This document shows, one piece after another, positions 1 through 8,865 of a stretch of 37,917 bases of DNA (the first letter of the stretch is position 1; every line of letters starts with the position of its first letter). The DNA comes from Myxococcota bacterium (GTDB taxonomy: Bacteria > Myxococcota_A > UBA9160 > UBA4427): assembly GCA_030748735.1 (NCBI GenBank), contig JASMLK010000138.1:1-37917 (forward strand), given 5' to 3'. Under the pieces are notes generated by a model. The model saw only the letters and a program-made list of their open reading frames with translations. It made no database searches and was not told where the DNA came from. The position numbers were made by a program, and so were the translations under genes.

Positions 1-106
1 TTCTTGCCCGTGGAGGCGCCGGTTAGAAGGTAAGACACAGGCCCGCCGAGAAGCTCACACCCCCGACGTAGCCGGTCCGCCAGGAAGGACCCGAAGGGAA
101 GCGCCG
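1..106. other. Window edge, no gene seen
   Basis: These bases follow the stop codon of the malic enzyme gene on the minus strand. I see no open frame with a plausible start and no clear stem followed by a T-run. Confidence 0.4.
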
Positions 107-1843
107 CTACGCGTCTCCGGCGCCTTCCCCCTGCGTTCGCGCAACGATGGGGATGTATTCCGGGAACCACATCGATTCGCGCACGACCTGCTCGACGTCC
201 TCCTCGGGAATCGGACGCCCAAGTTGGTTTTCGCGGCCGTAGCGGATGACCGCTGCGGCCACACGCGCACTGGATTCCCGCAGCATGGATTGGTCGGGGA
301 AGAGCGCGCCGAGCTTCAGCCGATCGTCGTCGATGCCATCGGCGAGTGCTTTGGCGGCCGCATAGAAGACCTCGTTCGGCACGGTCCGCATTTCCGACAA
401 GATGATGCCCAGCCCGACCCCCGGAAAGATGAAGACGTTGTTCGCCTGCCCGAACACGTGACGTTGGCCGTCGTATTCGACGTCGGCGAATGGGCTTCCA
501 GTCGCGACGATCGCGCGTCCGTCACTCCATTCGAGCGCTTCGGCGGGTGTGCATTCGACCTTGCTCGTCGGATTCGAGAGCGGGAAGACGAGCGGTCGCT
601 CGACGTGCTTCGCCATCTCTTCGACCATTTCCCGCGTGAATGCCCCGGCTTGTGCGGTCGCCCCGATCAACACCGTCGGCTTCATCGCACGTATGACATC
701 CTGGGGGCTGGGGTTCGCGAGGGCGTCGATACCGTAATACGCCAAGGTAGAGGCGCTCGCGGTGAGCGCGCCTTTGTGGGGATCCCGTTCGCTGCCGTCG
801 TCGCACACGAGTCCCCTGCTGTCGAAGAGCAGATGCGCTTTCGCGATCTCTTCCTCCGCAGCGCCCTCAGCCCGCATCGCGGTACACAGCAGGTCGTGGG
901 TTCCCGCGCAGGCTTCGCCCGCGCCCATGTAGACGAAACGCTGCTCGACCAGCGGCTGCCCCGTGATCCGCAGCCCGGCCAGCACCCCGGCGACGACAAC
1001 CGCGGCCGTCCCCTGGATGTCGTCGTTGAAGCATGGCAAGCGCTTGCGATAGCTGGCGAGCAGGTCGAAGGCGTGATGCTTGTGGAAGTCTTCCCACTGG
1101 AGCACGGCATTCGGAAACACCTGCTGCACACCCTCGACGAAGGCTTCGATGAAATCGTCGTAGGCCTTGCCGCGCAGCCGGCGCTTCGGATAGCCAATAT
1201 AGTGCGGGTCCTCGAGGCGGTCTGCGTTGTTGGTGCCGACATCGAGGCTGATGGGCAGGGCCTTCGACGGGTGGATCCCGGCGCCGGCTACGTAGAGGGC
1301 CAGCTTGCCGACCGGGATCCCCATCCCGCCGGCCCCCTGGTCTCCCAACCCCAGGATGCGCTCGTTGTCGGTGACGACGATCAAGCGGATGTCCTGAAAG
1401 GGGTATTCCCGTAGGCGAGCGGGGATGACGTCGATGTCGTCCGGCGTGAGCCAGATACCGCGAACACTGCGCTGGATGTGACTGTACTGCTGACACGCCT
1501 GCCCCACGGTTGGTGTGTAGACGATGGGCATGAGCTCACGCAGATGCTCGACCAACAGCCGGTAGAAGAGCACGGCGTTGCGGTCCTGGAGCGCCGCCAG
1601 ACCGATGTACTTCTCGAGGTCATCGGCCTTGGCCTCGAGGTGTTCCATCTCGAGTTCGACCTGCTCTTCGATGCAGCAGATTCGCGGTGGCAGCAACGCG
1701 TTGAGGCCGAGCTCGTCGCGTTCTTGCTGCGTGAAGCCGAGGTCCTTGTTGGTCGACGGATGCTTCAGCAGCCAGAAGCCTCGCTTGTTCGTCTCGATGG
1801 AATCGGGACCTCGAAGCGCACGGGACGCCTTGATCGCTGGCAT
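107..1843 (-). CDS. NAD(P)-dependent malic enzyme (oxaloacetate-decarboxylating type)
   Basis: Converts malate to pyruvate and CO2 while reducing NAD(P); cytosolic. The 578-residue length is that of the large (SfcA/MaeA, eukaryote-like) malic enzymes. Visible signatures are YTPTVG at about 109-114 (Tyr109 as the usual general acid), the GDQGAGGMGIPVGKL stretch near 167-181 (Lys180 as the usual base), the metal-binding acidic residues EDF at 251-253 and NDD at 273-275, and a nucleotide-binding GAGEA at 307-311. The reading frame continues 17 codons upstream, but I place the start at 1843 because AGAAGGAGGTGA, a near-perfect ribosome binding site, lies directly before that ATG. It follows xsc on the same strand with a 123-base gap, so co-transcription is possible. 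Cofactor preference (NAD or NADP) cannot be read from the sequence with confidence. Confidence 0.93.
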   Translation of the reverse strand: MPAIKASRALRGPDSIETNKRGFWLLKHPSTNKDLGFTQQERDELGLNALLPPRICCIEEQVELEMEHLEAKADDLEKYIGLAALQDRNAVLFYRLLVEHLRELMPIVYTPTVGQACQQYSHIQRSVRGIWLTPDDIDVIPARLREYPFQDIRLIVVTDNERILGLGDQGAGGMGIPVGKLALYVAGAGIHPSKALPISLDVGTNNADRLEDPHYIGYPKRRLRGKAYDDFIEAFVEGVQQVFPNAVLQWEDFHKHHAFDLLASYRKRLPCFNDDIQGTAAVVVAGVLAGLRITGQPLVEQRFVYMGAGEACAGTHDLLCTAMRAEGAAEEEIAKAHLLFDSRGLVCDDGSERDPHKGALTASASTLAYYGIDALANPSPQDVIRAMKPTVLIGATAQAGAFTREMVEEMAKHVERPLVFPLSNPTSKVECTPAEALEWSDGRAIVATGSPFADVEYDGQRHVFGQANNVFIFPGVGLGIILSEMRTVPNEVFYAAAKALADGIDDDRLKLGALFPDQSMLRESSARVAAAVIRYGRENQLGRPIPEEDVEQVVRESMWFPEYIPIVARTQGEGAGDA

Positions 1844-1847
1844 GACT

Positions 1848-1859
1848 TCACCTCCTTCT
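1848..1859 (-). promoter_or_regulatory. Strong Shine-Dalgarno that fixes the malic enzyme start
   Basis: On the minus strand this reads AGAAGGAGGTGA, about 4 bases before the ATG at 1843. It is nearly the full anti-16S complement and argues against the more upstream in-frame ATG at 1894. Confidence 0.75.
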
Positions 1860-1966
1860 GTGCAAGGAGATCGCGACATCATGCGTGGGCGCAAGGGTGT
1901 TTTCGGAGTGTGGTTCTTCGCCCCACGAAACCGCGCTCAAGTGACCGTCGCGGGGGCTACAGGCGA

Positions 1967-3742
1967 TCAATCCACCTGCTGCGGCTTCATGTCCTTCGGG
2001 TCGATGCCCGCGACCACGGTCGGCTTCTTCATGGCGTCGCGGCGGAAGGGTTCACCGAGCTCCTGGTTGAGCACGACTTCGATGAAGGTGGTGACGCCGT
2101 TGCTCTGCTCCTTGCAGGCGATCTTCAAGGCCTCGGTCATTTCGGCGCGGGTGTGAACCTGGACGCCCTTCAAGCTGCAGCCCTCGGCGATCTTCGCGTA
2201 GCTCACCTGGGGGTCGAGTTCGGTGCCGACGAAGTTGTCGTCGAACCAGAGCGTCGTGTTGCGCTTTTCGGCACCCCACTGGTAGTTGCGGAAGACGATC
2301 ATCGTGATGGCGGGCCACTTCTCTCGACCGATCGAACTCATCTCGCTCATCGAGATGCCGAAGGCGCCGTCACCCGCGAAGCCCACGACCGGTACGTCGG
2401 GGCAACCGATCTTGGCACCGACGATCGACGGGAAGCCGTAACCACACGGACCGAAGAGGCCGGGCGCGAGATACTTGCGCCCCTGCTCGAAGCTCGGATA
2501 CGCGTTGCCGATCGCGCAGTTGTTGCCGATGTCCGACGACGTGATCGCGTCCTTGGGCAGCGCCTCCATGATGGCGCGCCACGCCTGACGCGGGGACATC
2601 CGGTCGGCGTCGCGTTGGCGGGCGCGTTCGTTCCAGGTCGTGCCCGGATCGTCGTCCTCGTGTTCCATCGCGGCGAGGGTGCTCTCCCACTCGGCCTTGG
2701 TCGAAGCCACCAGGGCTTCGCGGTCGCCGCGACCCGCATGGCCGGCGTTCGCGCCGAGGCTGCCGAGGATCTGCTCGGCGACGAGCTTGGCGTCCCCCTC
2801 GATTCCCACCGTGACCTTCTTCGTGAGACCAATGCGATCCGCGTTGATGTCGACCTGGATGATCTTGGCGTCGGTGGGCCAGTAGTCGATGCCGTAGCAG
2901 GGCAAGGTCGAGAAGGGATTCAGCCGGGTACCCAATGCAAGCACGACGTCCGCCTGGGCGATCAGTTTCATCGCGGCCTGCGAACCGTTGTAGCCGAGCG
3001 GGCCACACGCCAGGGGGTGACTGCCGGGGAAGGCGTCGTTGTGCTGGTAGTTGCAGCAGACCGGTGCGCTCAGTTTCTCAGCGAGCGCCTTCGAAACATC
3101 GATCCCACCTGCGAGCACCACGCCCGCGCCGTTCAAGATGACCGGGAACTTCGCGTCCGAGAGCAGGCGCGCCGCTTCGGCGATCGCCTTCTGCCCGCCC
3201 GCCTGTCGCTCGAAGCGAACGACCTGCGGCAGCTCGACGTCGATCACCTGGGTCCACAGATCGCGCGGCACGTTGATCTGGGCCGGTGCCGAACCGCGCC
3301 ACGCCTTGAGGATGACGCGATTGAGCACCTCGGCGATGCGCGAAGGATCGCGCACCTCCTCCTGGTAGCAGACCATGTCGCGGAACATCGCCATCTGCTC
3401 GACTTCCTGGAAGCCGCCCTGCCCGATCGTCTTGTTCGCCGCCTGCGGCGTGACGAGCAGCATCGGCGTGTGGTTCCAGTAGGCGGTCTTCATCGCAGTG
3501 ACGAAGCCCGTGATGCCGGGACCGTTTTGCGCGATCGCCATGCCCATCTTGCCCGACGCACGCGTGTAGCCGTCGCAGATGTAGCCGCCGTTGGTTTCGT
3601 GGGCGACGTCCCAGAAGGTGATCCCCGCCCTGGGAAAGAGATCGGAAATCGGCATGAAGGCCGAGCCGATGATCCCGAACGAATGCTCGATGCCGTGCAT
3701 CTGCAGCACCTTCACGAAGGCTTCTTCGGTGGTCATCTTCAT
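1967..3742 (-). CDS. xsc: Sulfoacetaldehyde acetyltransferase
   Basis: ThDP-dependent enzyme that converts sulfoacetaldehyde and phosphate to acetyl phosphate and sulfite, the desulfonating step in taurine, isethionate and sulfoacetate breakdown. The 591 residues start MKMTTEEAFVKVLQMHGIEH and contain long blocks I recognise as Xsc rather than acetolactate synthase: AIAQNGPGITGFVT, QAANKTIGQGGFQEVEQMA, NDAFPGSHPLACGPLGYNGS, SSDIGNNCAIGNAYPSF and NYQWGAEKRNTTLWFDDNF. The catalytic-type Glu is at about 49 (AHETN), and the ThDP/Mg motif begins GDGAFG in the C-terminal third. GAGGAG lies about 8 bases before the ATG. The common partner pta (phosphate acetyltransferase) is not adjacent; a malic enzyme follows instead. 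No taurine or sulfonate transporter is in the window, so the upstream sulfonate is unknown. Confidence 0.95.
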   Translation of the reverse strand: MKMTTEEAFVKVLQMHGIEHSFGIIGSAFMPISDLFPRAGITFWDVAHETNGGYICDGYTRASGKMGMAIAQNGPGITGFVTAMKTAYWNHTPMLLVTPQAANKTIGQGGFQEVEQMAMFRDMVCYQEEVRDPSRIAEVLNRVILKAWRGSAPAQINVPRDLWTQVIDVELPQVVRFERQAGGQKAIAEAARLLSDAKFPVILNGAGVVLAGGIDVSKALAEKLSAPVCCNYQHNDAFPGSHPLACGPLGYNGSQAAMKLIAQADVVLALGTRLNPFSTLPCYGIDYWPTDAKIIQVDINADRIGLTKKVTVGIEGDAKLVAEQILGSLGANAGHAGRGDREALVASTKAEWESTLAAMEHEDDDPGTTWNERARQRDADRMSPRQAWRAIMEALPKDAITSSDIGNNCAIGNAYPSFEQGRKYLAPGLFGPCGYGFPSIVGAKIGCPDVPVVGFAGDGAFGISMSEMSSIGREKWPAITMIVFRNYQWGAEKRNTTLWFDDNFVGTELDPQVSYAKIAEGCSLKGVQVHTRAEMTEALKIACKEQSNGVTTFIEVVLNQELGEPFRRDAMKKPTVVAGIDPKDMKPQQVD

Positions 3743-3910
3743 GGGGATTCTCCTCGTTCGCTGCGCCGGGCTGCGCGAAGGTGATCGCGCGGGGAATCGC
3801 GCGAAGACGAACCATAGCGCTCCGAATCGGGCGCGTAATCGCGCCGTCCTCCGCCATGGCGGTTCGCTGGAAAAGCCCGGAAGTCGCGCCCCACGGAGGG
3901 AAGCGCCCTG

Positions 3911-4660
3911 CTACTCGCCGTGCAGCAGGTGGCGGAAGTAGATCGGTGCTGGACCGATCGTCTCCCTGGGCGCGCGGGTCACGTACTCGTCGTAGCTGAG
4001 CCGCTGCCATTCGATCGTATCCGGGGCCGTGAAGAAGGAATCGGCGATGCCGAGATCGCGTTGCCAGCCCGCGTACTCGAGCAGACCGTTGTGGCCACTG
4101 CTGCGCACGAAGGTCTCGACGCGGATCGGCAGCGGGGGATCGGAGTCGGTGACCGAAACGCGGCGGCGTCCGTTTTCGTTGGTGAGCTGGTACACGCGGT
4201 AGGGGACACCCGCGCTTTCGCTGACGCCCTCGTGGATCATCTCGCCCCCCGAGGCGATGAGATCATCGAGTTCACGAGCAAAGGGCCGGCCGCGGTCTTT
4301 GTCTTGCGCGATCGCCTTGGGACTGCGCTCGATCGCCGTGCCTTCCCCCATCACGAGATCACAGACGTAGTAGTGGGTGGCGTTCACGATCGTGATCACA
4401 CGGTGACCGGCCAGGATGGTTTCGCTGCGAAGCCACGGCCCCTTCGACCAGTAGTGGTTCACGACGGGGCCGAACTTCGTGGCGATGCGCGTGCGTGCGT
4501 ACCAGGTGGCGGGAGCTGTCGCGGCAGCATCGCTGGTGGACTTCGTCTTCTTGCCGGCCTTCGCATCGAGGGCCGTGGCGGGTGTTGCAAGGGCGATCAC
4601 GAGCCACGGAATCGCGGCCACGATCCAGCGGGTTCGCTTCGACATGAGACGCGTCCTCAT
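3911..4660 (-). CDS. Exported LolA-like hypothetical protein
   Basis: A 249-residue protein with an N-terminal signal peptide (basic start MRTRLMSKRTRW, hydrophobic core IVAAIPWLVIALATPATA, cleavage near residue 30). The mature part has the feel of the LolA/outer-membrane-lipoprotein-sorting fold: strand-rich, with WYARTRIATKFGPVVNHYWSKG, a membrane-interaction-like LRSETILAGHRV, and a late INTF-equivalent replaced by RVETFVRSSG. I cannot assign a function. The start ATG at 4660 overlaps the stop TGA of the upstream phosphodiesterase gene as ATGA, which implies translational coupling; a second ATG six codons later (MSKRTRW) is an alternative. No catalytic residues were recognised. Confidence 0.7.
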   Translation of the reverse strand: MRTRLMSKRTRWIVAAIPWLVIALATPATALDAKAGKKTKSTSDAAATAPATWYARTRIATKFGPVVNHYWSKGPWLRSETILAGHRVITIVNATHYYVCDLVMGEGTAIERSPKAIAQDKDRGRPFARELDDLIASGGEMIHEGVSESAGVPYRVYQLTNENGRRRVSVTDSDPPLPIRVETFVRSSGHNGLLEYAGWQRDLGIADSFFTAPDTIEWQRLSYDEYVTRAPRETIGPAPIYFRHLLHGE

Positions 4661-5940
4661 TGGTTCGACTCTCCCGCGGCATTCGTGTTTTCGCGCGAAC
4701 CCATCGGCGCAGCGGACGACAGTGCGATCGCCGTGCCTTCCATCCATTCGGGCGCTTCGAAACCCAACAATGCGAGCACGGTGGGCGCCACATCGATCGC
4801 GCGAACCAGGTCGAGTTCCGCTCCGGCCCCGACTTCGCGCCCGAAGGCCATGAACAGACCGTGCATCGCCGGCATGTCGGACGCGTAGCCGTGAAAGCCT
4901 CCCGTCGGGAGCCCCCTGCGGTGCAGCGCCGTTCCGAGCGGCGCGCGCAGGACCATGTCTCCGAAGCGCGGATGGCTGAACCGCGCCTCCGGGTCGTCCT
5001 CCGTAACGCGCACCGCCTCGATCCCCGCCTCCGCGGCGAGCGCTTCGATCTTCTCATAGGTCGCCATGCGCGCGGCGGCATCGAGGCCACGGCCCCTGAG
5101 ATAGACGTTCGCGAAACCGCCGAGCCCGCTGACGCGGGCCTTGATGCCCGCGTCGTCGAGTACGTCGTCGAAGTCGAGCAGGCGCTGCGCCGCCGCCATG
5201 CCGTGATCCGACACCACGATCACCGTCGTGCTATCGACGAGCCCCCGCTGCTGCAACCCGTCACGCAGCGCGACGAAGGCCTTGTCCTGCTTGGCGAGGG
5301 CCGCGCGTGCGCGCGCGCTCCCCGGACCATCTCGGTGGGCGACATGATCGGCACCGGGAAACCAGACCGTGATGAAGCGCGGCCGCTCGTCGGGATCATC
5401 GAGGTCGAGCCAGGCGAGCATCGTCTTCACCTTCTCGAGCGGAGGTGTCGACGACGAAAAGCGCCTCCAGTGGCTGGGCGCATGCCCCGCCGGCCAGCGT
5501 CCTTCGCTTCCGACCCAATGGTATGAAGCCGTTGCGACACCGCGCGCTTCGAGCCAGGACCACAGGGGTTCGACTTCGATCCAGCTGGGAATGTCGCGCT
5601 TCTTGAACGGACCCCGGTCCGGATCGATGAAGAAGTTGTTCACGAGGCCGTGGCGGTCGGGTGGGACCCCCGTCACGAGGGTCACGTGACTGGGGAAGGT
5701 GTTCGCCGGGGTGGCGGGGATGAGCCCTCGTGCGCGCACGCCATCGGCCGTGAGATCGACGAGGGTGGGTAGGGTTTCGCGGTCGACGTCGGCGGGGCGT
5801 GTGCCGTCGAGTGAAATCAAGATGACGGTCGGCGGAGCGGGGGGGCCTGCGTTCGCCCAGGCCGCAGCCAGGATGAACGCGCCGAGCGCGCACACCACCA
5901 GCGCGAACCGGTGCCCGCCGACGCGCCATGGTTTTCGCAT
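4657..5940 (-). CDS. Exported alkaline-phosphatase-superfamily phosphodiesterase (ENPP-like)
   Basis: A type I phosphodiesterase/nucleotide pyrophosphatase-family hydrolase. The metal and nucleophile pattern is visible: ILISLDGTRPADVD (first metal Asp), TPANTFPSHVTLVTG (nucleophile Thr in the NTFPSH block typical of ENPP), FPGADHVAHRDGPGS (Asp/His pair), VIVVSDHGM (Asp-His) and GGFHGYASDMPAMHGLF (final His). From the start MRKPWRVGGHRF the protein has 427 residues, with a signal peptide ending near AAAWANAG, so it acts in the periplasm or outside. The frame is open to 6060, where MTRESN would begin, but that region overlaps the divergent thiD start, so I prefer the ATG at 5940 just before the signal peptide. 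Substrate unknown. It is followed in ATGA overlap by the LolA-like gene. Confidence 0.82.
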   Translation of the reverse strand: MRKPWRVGGHRFALVVCALGAFILAAAWANAGPPAPPTVILISLDGTRPADVDRETLPTLVDLTADGVRARGLIPATPANTFPSHVTLVTGVPPDRHGLVNNFFIDPDRGPFKKRDIPSWIEVEPLWSWLEARGVATASYHWVGSEGRWPAGHAPSHWRRFSSSTPPLEKVKTMLAWLDLDDPDERPRFITVWFPGADHVAHRDGPGSARARAALAKQDKAFVALRDGLQQRGLVDSTTVIVVSDHGMAAAQRLLDFDDVLDDAGIKARVSGLGGFANVYLRGRGLDAAARMATYEKIEALAAEAGIEAVRVTEDDPEARFSHPRFGDMVLRAPLGTALHRRGLPTGGFHGYASDMPAMHGLFMAFGREVGAGAELDLVRAIDVAPTVLALLGFEAPEWMEGTAIALSSAAPMGSRENTNAAGESNQ

Positions 5941-6058
5941 CCGCGCGCGGACGAACGTGCGCACGCGTCGATTCTCGCTGCCATCCCTGCGCGCACCATT
6001 CGACATCGCCGCGAAGCTTATCGGACTCATGGCAAAATCGGCGTTACTCTCCCGCGTC

Positions 6059-6871
6059 ATGAAAAGCGTACTCGCGATCGCGGGTTCGGATCCGACGGGG
6101 GGGGCCGGGCTGCAGGCGGATCTCCAGGTGATCCGTCACTTCGGTTGTCACGGCATGGGCGTGGTTTCGGCCCTCACCGTGCAGGACACCCAGAAGGTCC
6201 ACAGCGTGCTTCCGGTCTTCCCTTCGGTGGTGCTCGACCAGCTGCGCTGTCTGGTCAACGACGTGCAACCCGACGCCGTGAAGATCGGGATGCTGGCCAG
6301 CGACGACGTCGTGCGGAACACGAGCCTCGGGCTCGCGAGCCTGCCCGAAGGCGCGCCGATCGTGATCGATCCGATCCTGTTCGCGAGCGACGGCACGGCA
6401 CTGCTCGAACGGCGCGCCTACGCGGCGCTGATCGAACTGTTCGCACTCGCCACCGTCGTGACGCCGAACCTGCCCGAAGTCGAAACGCTCACGGGCGAAG
6501 ACGCCTCGGGGCGCCGGGGAAGCGAGCGTGCGGCCGCGCGCTTTGTCGAAGAATTCAAGAGCGCGGCGGTCCTCATCAAGGGGGGCCATCGCGACGGCGC
6601 CCCCGACGACCTGCTCGCCATTCGCGGCGATGCCGGGCCCGAACTGCATTGGTTCGAGGGAACGCGCATCGAGGGCGAAGCGCGCGGCGTCCACGGCACG
6701 GGGTGCGCGCTGTCGAGCGCCATTGCCGCCGGGCTCGCCCAGGGACGAGGCATCGTGGAAGCCGTGGAACACGCGCGCGCATTCGTTGCGGAAGGCATTT
6801 CGAACGCGCACGTCGTTGGCGGCGGAGCCCAGCTGCTCGGTTTCACGACGTCGCATCGAACGGCGCGATGA
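6059..6871 (+). CDS. thiD: Hydroxymethylpyrimidine/phosphomethylpyrimidine kinase
   Basis: Phosphorylates hydroxymethylpyrimidine and its monophosphate in thiamine biosynthesis; cytosolic, ribokinase-like fold. The 270-residue length is typical. Diagnostic sequences are AIAGSDPTGGAGLQADLQ at the N terminus (substrate/ATP loop), VSALTVQDTQKV, DAVKIGMLAS, VIDPILFASDG, VTPNLPEVETLTG, VLIKGGH, and the catalytic-Asp-region equivalent GVHGTGCALSSAIAAGLA, in which the usual HGTGC anion hole is intact. An in-frame ATG ten codons upstream (6029) is possible but would add a tail not seen in the family. The stop overlaps the next start as ATGA, coupling it to the MutS-like gene, an unusual partner. Confidence 0.95.
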   Translation: MKSVLAIAGSDPTGGAGLQADLQVIRHFGCHGMGVVSALTVQDTQKVHSVLPVFPSVVLDQLRCLVNDVQPDAVKIGMLASDDVVRNTSLGLASLPEGAPIVIDPILFASDGTALLERRAYAALIELFALATVVTPNLPEVETLTGEDASGRRGSERAAARFVEEFKSAAVLIKGGHRDGAPDDLLAIRGDAGPELHWFEGTRIEGEARGVHGTGCALSSAIAAGLAQGRGIVEAVEHARAFVAEGISNAHVVGGGAQLLGFTTSHRTAR

Positions 6872-8718
6872 CGACTGCTGACGAAGCAGCCGGGGCGAAC
6901 CGTCCGACACCGCGCCCCGCGTCCGAGCACAGTCCCCGCGTGGTCTATGGCGAACGCCTGCAGCGCACCCGCGGCGAAGCCCAGCGCTGGGGACGCTGGG
7001 ACCGCGTGCTGTCGAACCTGCGGCTCGTCGCGTTCCTGCTGATCCTGGGCGTCGGCTGGTTCATCTTCGGTAGCCGCGACCTCGCGGTCGAGTGGATCGG
7101 GCCACCGGTCGTGGTCTTCGTTGCACTGTTGGTCGTCCACGACCGCGTGATCCAGTCGCGCAAGCGAGCCGACCGCCGGGCCGCCTACTACGAAGCCGGC
7201 ATCGCTCGGCTGGAAGATCGCTGGATGGGCCACGGCACCCAGGGCGACGAATTTCGCGAAGCGCGACACCCCTACGCCGACGACCTCGACCTCTTCGGCA
7301 CCGGGTCGCTCTTCGAACGACTCTGCACCGCGCGCACCCCCGTCGGCCAGCGCACTCTCGCCGATTGGTTGAAGACCGCGTCCGATGCCGAAGTTGCACG
7401 CGCACGCGCACGCCAGGGCGCGGTGCGCGAACTCACGCCACGCCTCGACCTGCGCGACGACCTCTGCCTGCTCGGTGAAGACGTCCGCACGCGCTTCTGC
7501 CCCGACGCCCTGATCGCCTGGGCGAAACAGCCGCCGCACTTCACACCGAAGAACTCGACCCACGTCATCGCAGGGGTGCTTTCGGCACTGAGCGTTTCGG
7601 CCCTGGTCGCCTGGCTGGGCTTCAGCCTCGGCCCCCTGCCCTTCCTCGCTGCGCTCGTGCCCCAGGCCCTCTTCGCGACCGTGCGGCGCCGGCAACTCGC
7701 GCCTTTGCTGGCCTCGGCCGAAGCGCCGACGCGTGACCTCGCCCTGGTGCGCGACCTGCTCGCGCGCATCGAAGCCGAACCGGTGGAAAGCCCGCTGCTC
7801 GTCGCATTGCGTCGAGATCTCGAAACCGGCGGGCACACACCATCGGAGCGCATCGCCGAACTGCGACGCCTCGTCGACCTGCTCGACGCGCGGCGCAATC
7901 AGCTCTTCGCGCCCTTCGCCGCGCTGCTGCTCTGGGGTACGCACCTCGGTGTCGCGATCGAGCGCTGGAGACAGCAGATCGGCCCGGCCGTCGAAGGTTG
8001 GCTGGTCGCTGCGGGCGAGTTCGAAGCCCTGGCGTCGATTTCCGCTTACGCGTTCGAGAACCCCGACTCGACCTTTCCCGAGATCATCGAAGGCGCCCCG
8101 TGCATGCACGGGCGAGCACTCGGCCACCCCCTTCTCGCCGACAGCCAGTGCATTCGCAACGACGTCGCGCTCGGGGGCGAACAGCGCGCGCTCATCATCA
8201 GCGGCTCGAACATGTCGGGCAAGAGCACGTACCTGCGCACGGTGGGCTGCAATCTGTTGCTCGGACTGATCGGCGCACCGGTCCGCGCGGAAGCGCTGCG
8301 CATGACGCCACTCACGATCGCGGCGTCGATCCAGATCAGCGACTCGTTGCTCGAAGGCACATCTCATTTCTACGCCGAAATCAAACGCCTGCGTCAGATC
8401 GTCGAGCTGAGCCAGGGGGAGACGCCCGCGCTCTTCCTGCTCGACGAAATCCTCCACGGCACCAATTCCCACGATCGGCGCATCGGTGCAGCCGCGGTAG
8501 TGAAGGGGTTGGTCGAGCGTGGCGCGCTCGGGCTCGTCACCACCCACGACCTCGCGCTGGCCAGGATCGCGGACGACATGGCGGGAGCCATCGAGAACGT
8601 CCACTTCCAGGACCACATGGAAGAAGGCAAGATGGCCTTCGACTACCGCATGCGGGCGGGCGTGGTCGAAAAGAGCAACGCCCTCGAATTGATGCGCGCA
8701 GTGGGTCTCGACGTCTGA
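6868..8718 (+). CDS. Membrane-anchored MutS-family ATPase
   Basis: A 616-residue MutS-related protein lacking the mismatch-recognition domain. It has two hydrophobic segments at about residues 50-90 (LRLVAFLLILGVGWFIF and IGPPVVVFVALLVVHDRVI) and another hydrophobic pair at about 230-270, followed by the MutS core/lever region and the ATPase domain. Walker A reads SGSNMSGKSTYLR, Walker B LFLLDEILHGTNSHDR, and the switch motif TTHD. Proteins of this architecture are widespread and unnamed; their role is not established, and there is no evidence here for mismatch repair. The start ATG at 6868 overlaps the thiD stop. The C terminus ends normally, with no second domain such as Smr. Confidence 0.88.
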   Translation: MTTADEAAGANRPTPRPASEHSPRVVYGERLQRTRGEAQRWGRWDRVLSNLRLVAFLLILGVGWFIFGSRDLAVEWIGPPVVVFVALLVVHDRVIQSRKRADRRAAYYEAGIARLEDRWMGHGTQGDEFREARHPYADDLDLFGTGSLFERLCTARTPVGQRTLADWLKTASDAEVARARARQGAVRELTPRLDLRDDLCLLGEDVRTRFCPDALIAWAKQPPHFTPKNSTHVIAGVLSALSVSALVAWLGFSLGPLPFLAALVPQALFATVRRRQLAPLLASAEAPTRDLALVRDLLARIEAEPVESPLLVALRRDLETGGHTPSERIAELRRLVDLLDARRNQLFAPFAALLLWGTHLGVAIERWRQQIGPAVEGWLVAAGEFEALASISAYAFENPDSTFPEIIEGAPCMHGRALGHPLLADSQCIRNDVALGGEQRALIISGSNMSGKSTYLRTVGCNLLLGLIGAPVRAEALRMTPLTIAASIQISDSLLEGTSHFYAEIKRLRQIVELSQGETPALFLLDEILHGTNSHDRRIGAAAVVKGLVERGALGLVTTHDLALARIADDMAGAIENVHFQDHMEEGKMAFDYRMRAGVVEKSNALELMRAVGLDV

Positions 8719-8865
8719 GCTTGCTGACGAAGATCACACACCTTTCGAGCCCCGCTGCCGATGCATTGCCGATTCAATGCGGCCGCAGGGTCGGCCGATG
8801 AGCCCTGCTCGACCCGGTGGAGGGCGTGCGCACTCGAGCTGCGCGTCCCCTACGATGGAGCCTCG

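Noticed and set aside
1478..3784. A 768-codon open frame on the plus strand
   Set aside because: It lies antisense to xsc and the malic enzyme, both with unmistakable family motifs, and its own translation is low-complexity R/H/D/V-rich sequence typical of shadow frames in high-GC DNA.
6418..8616. A 732-codon open frame on the minus strand
   Set aside because: Antisense to thiD and the MutS-like gene; no recognisable domain.
8763..8780. Hairpin GCATTG-N6-CAATGC as a terminator of the MutS-like gene
   Set aside because: Only six base pairs and no following T-run.
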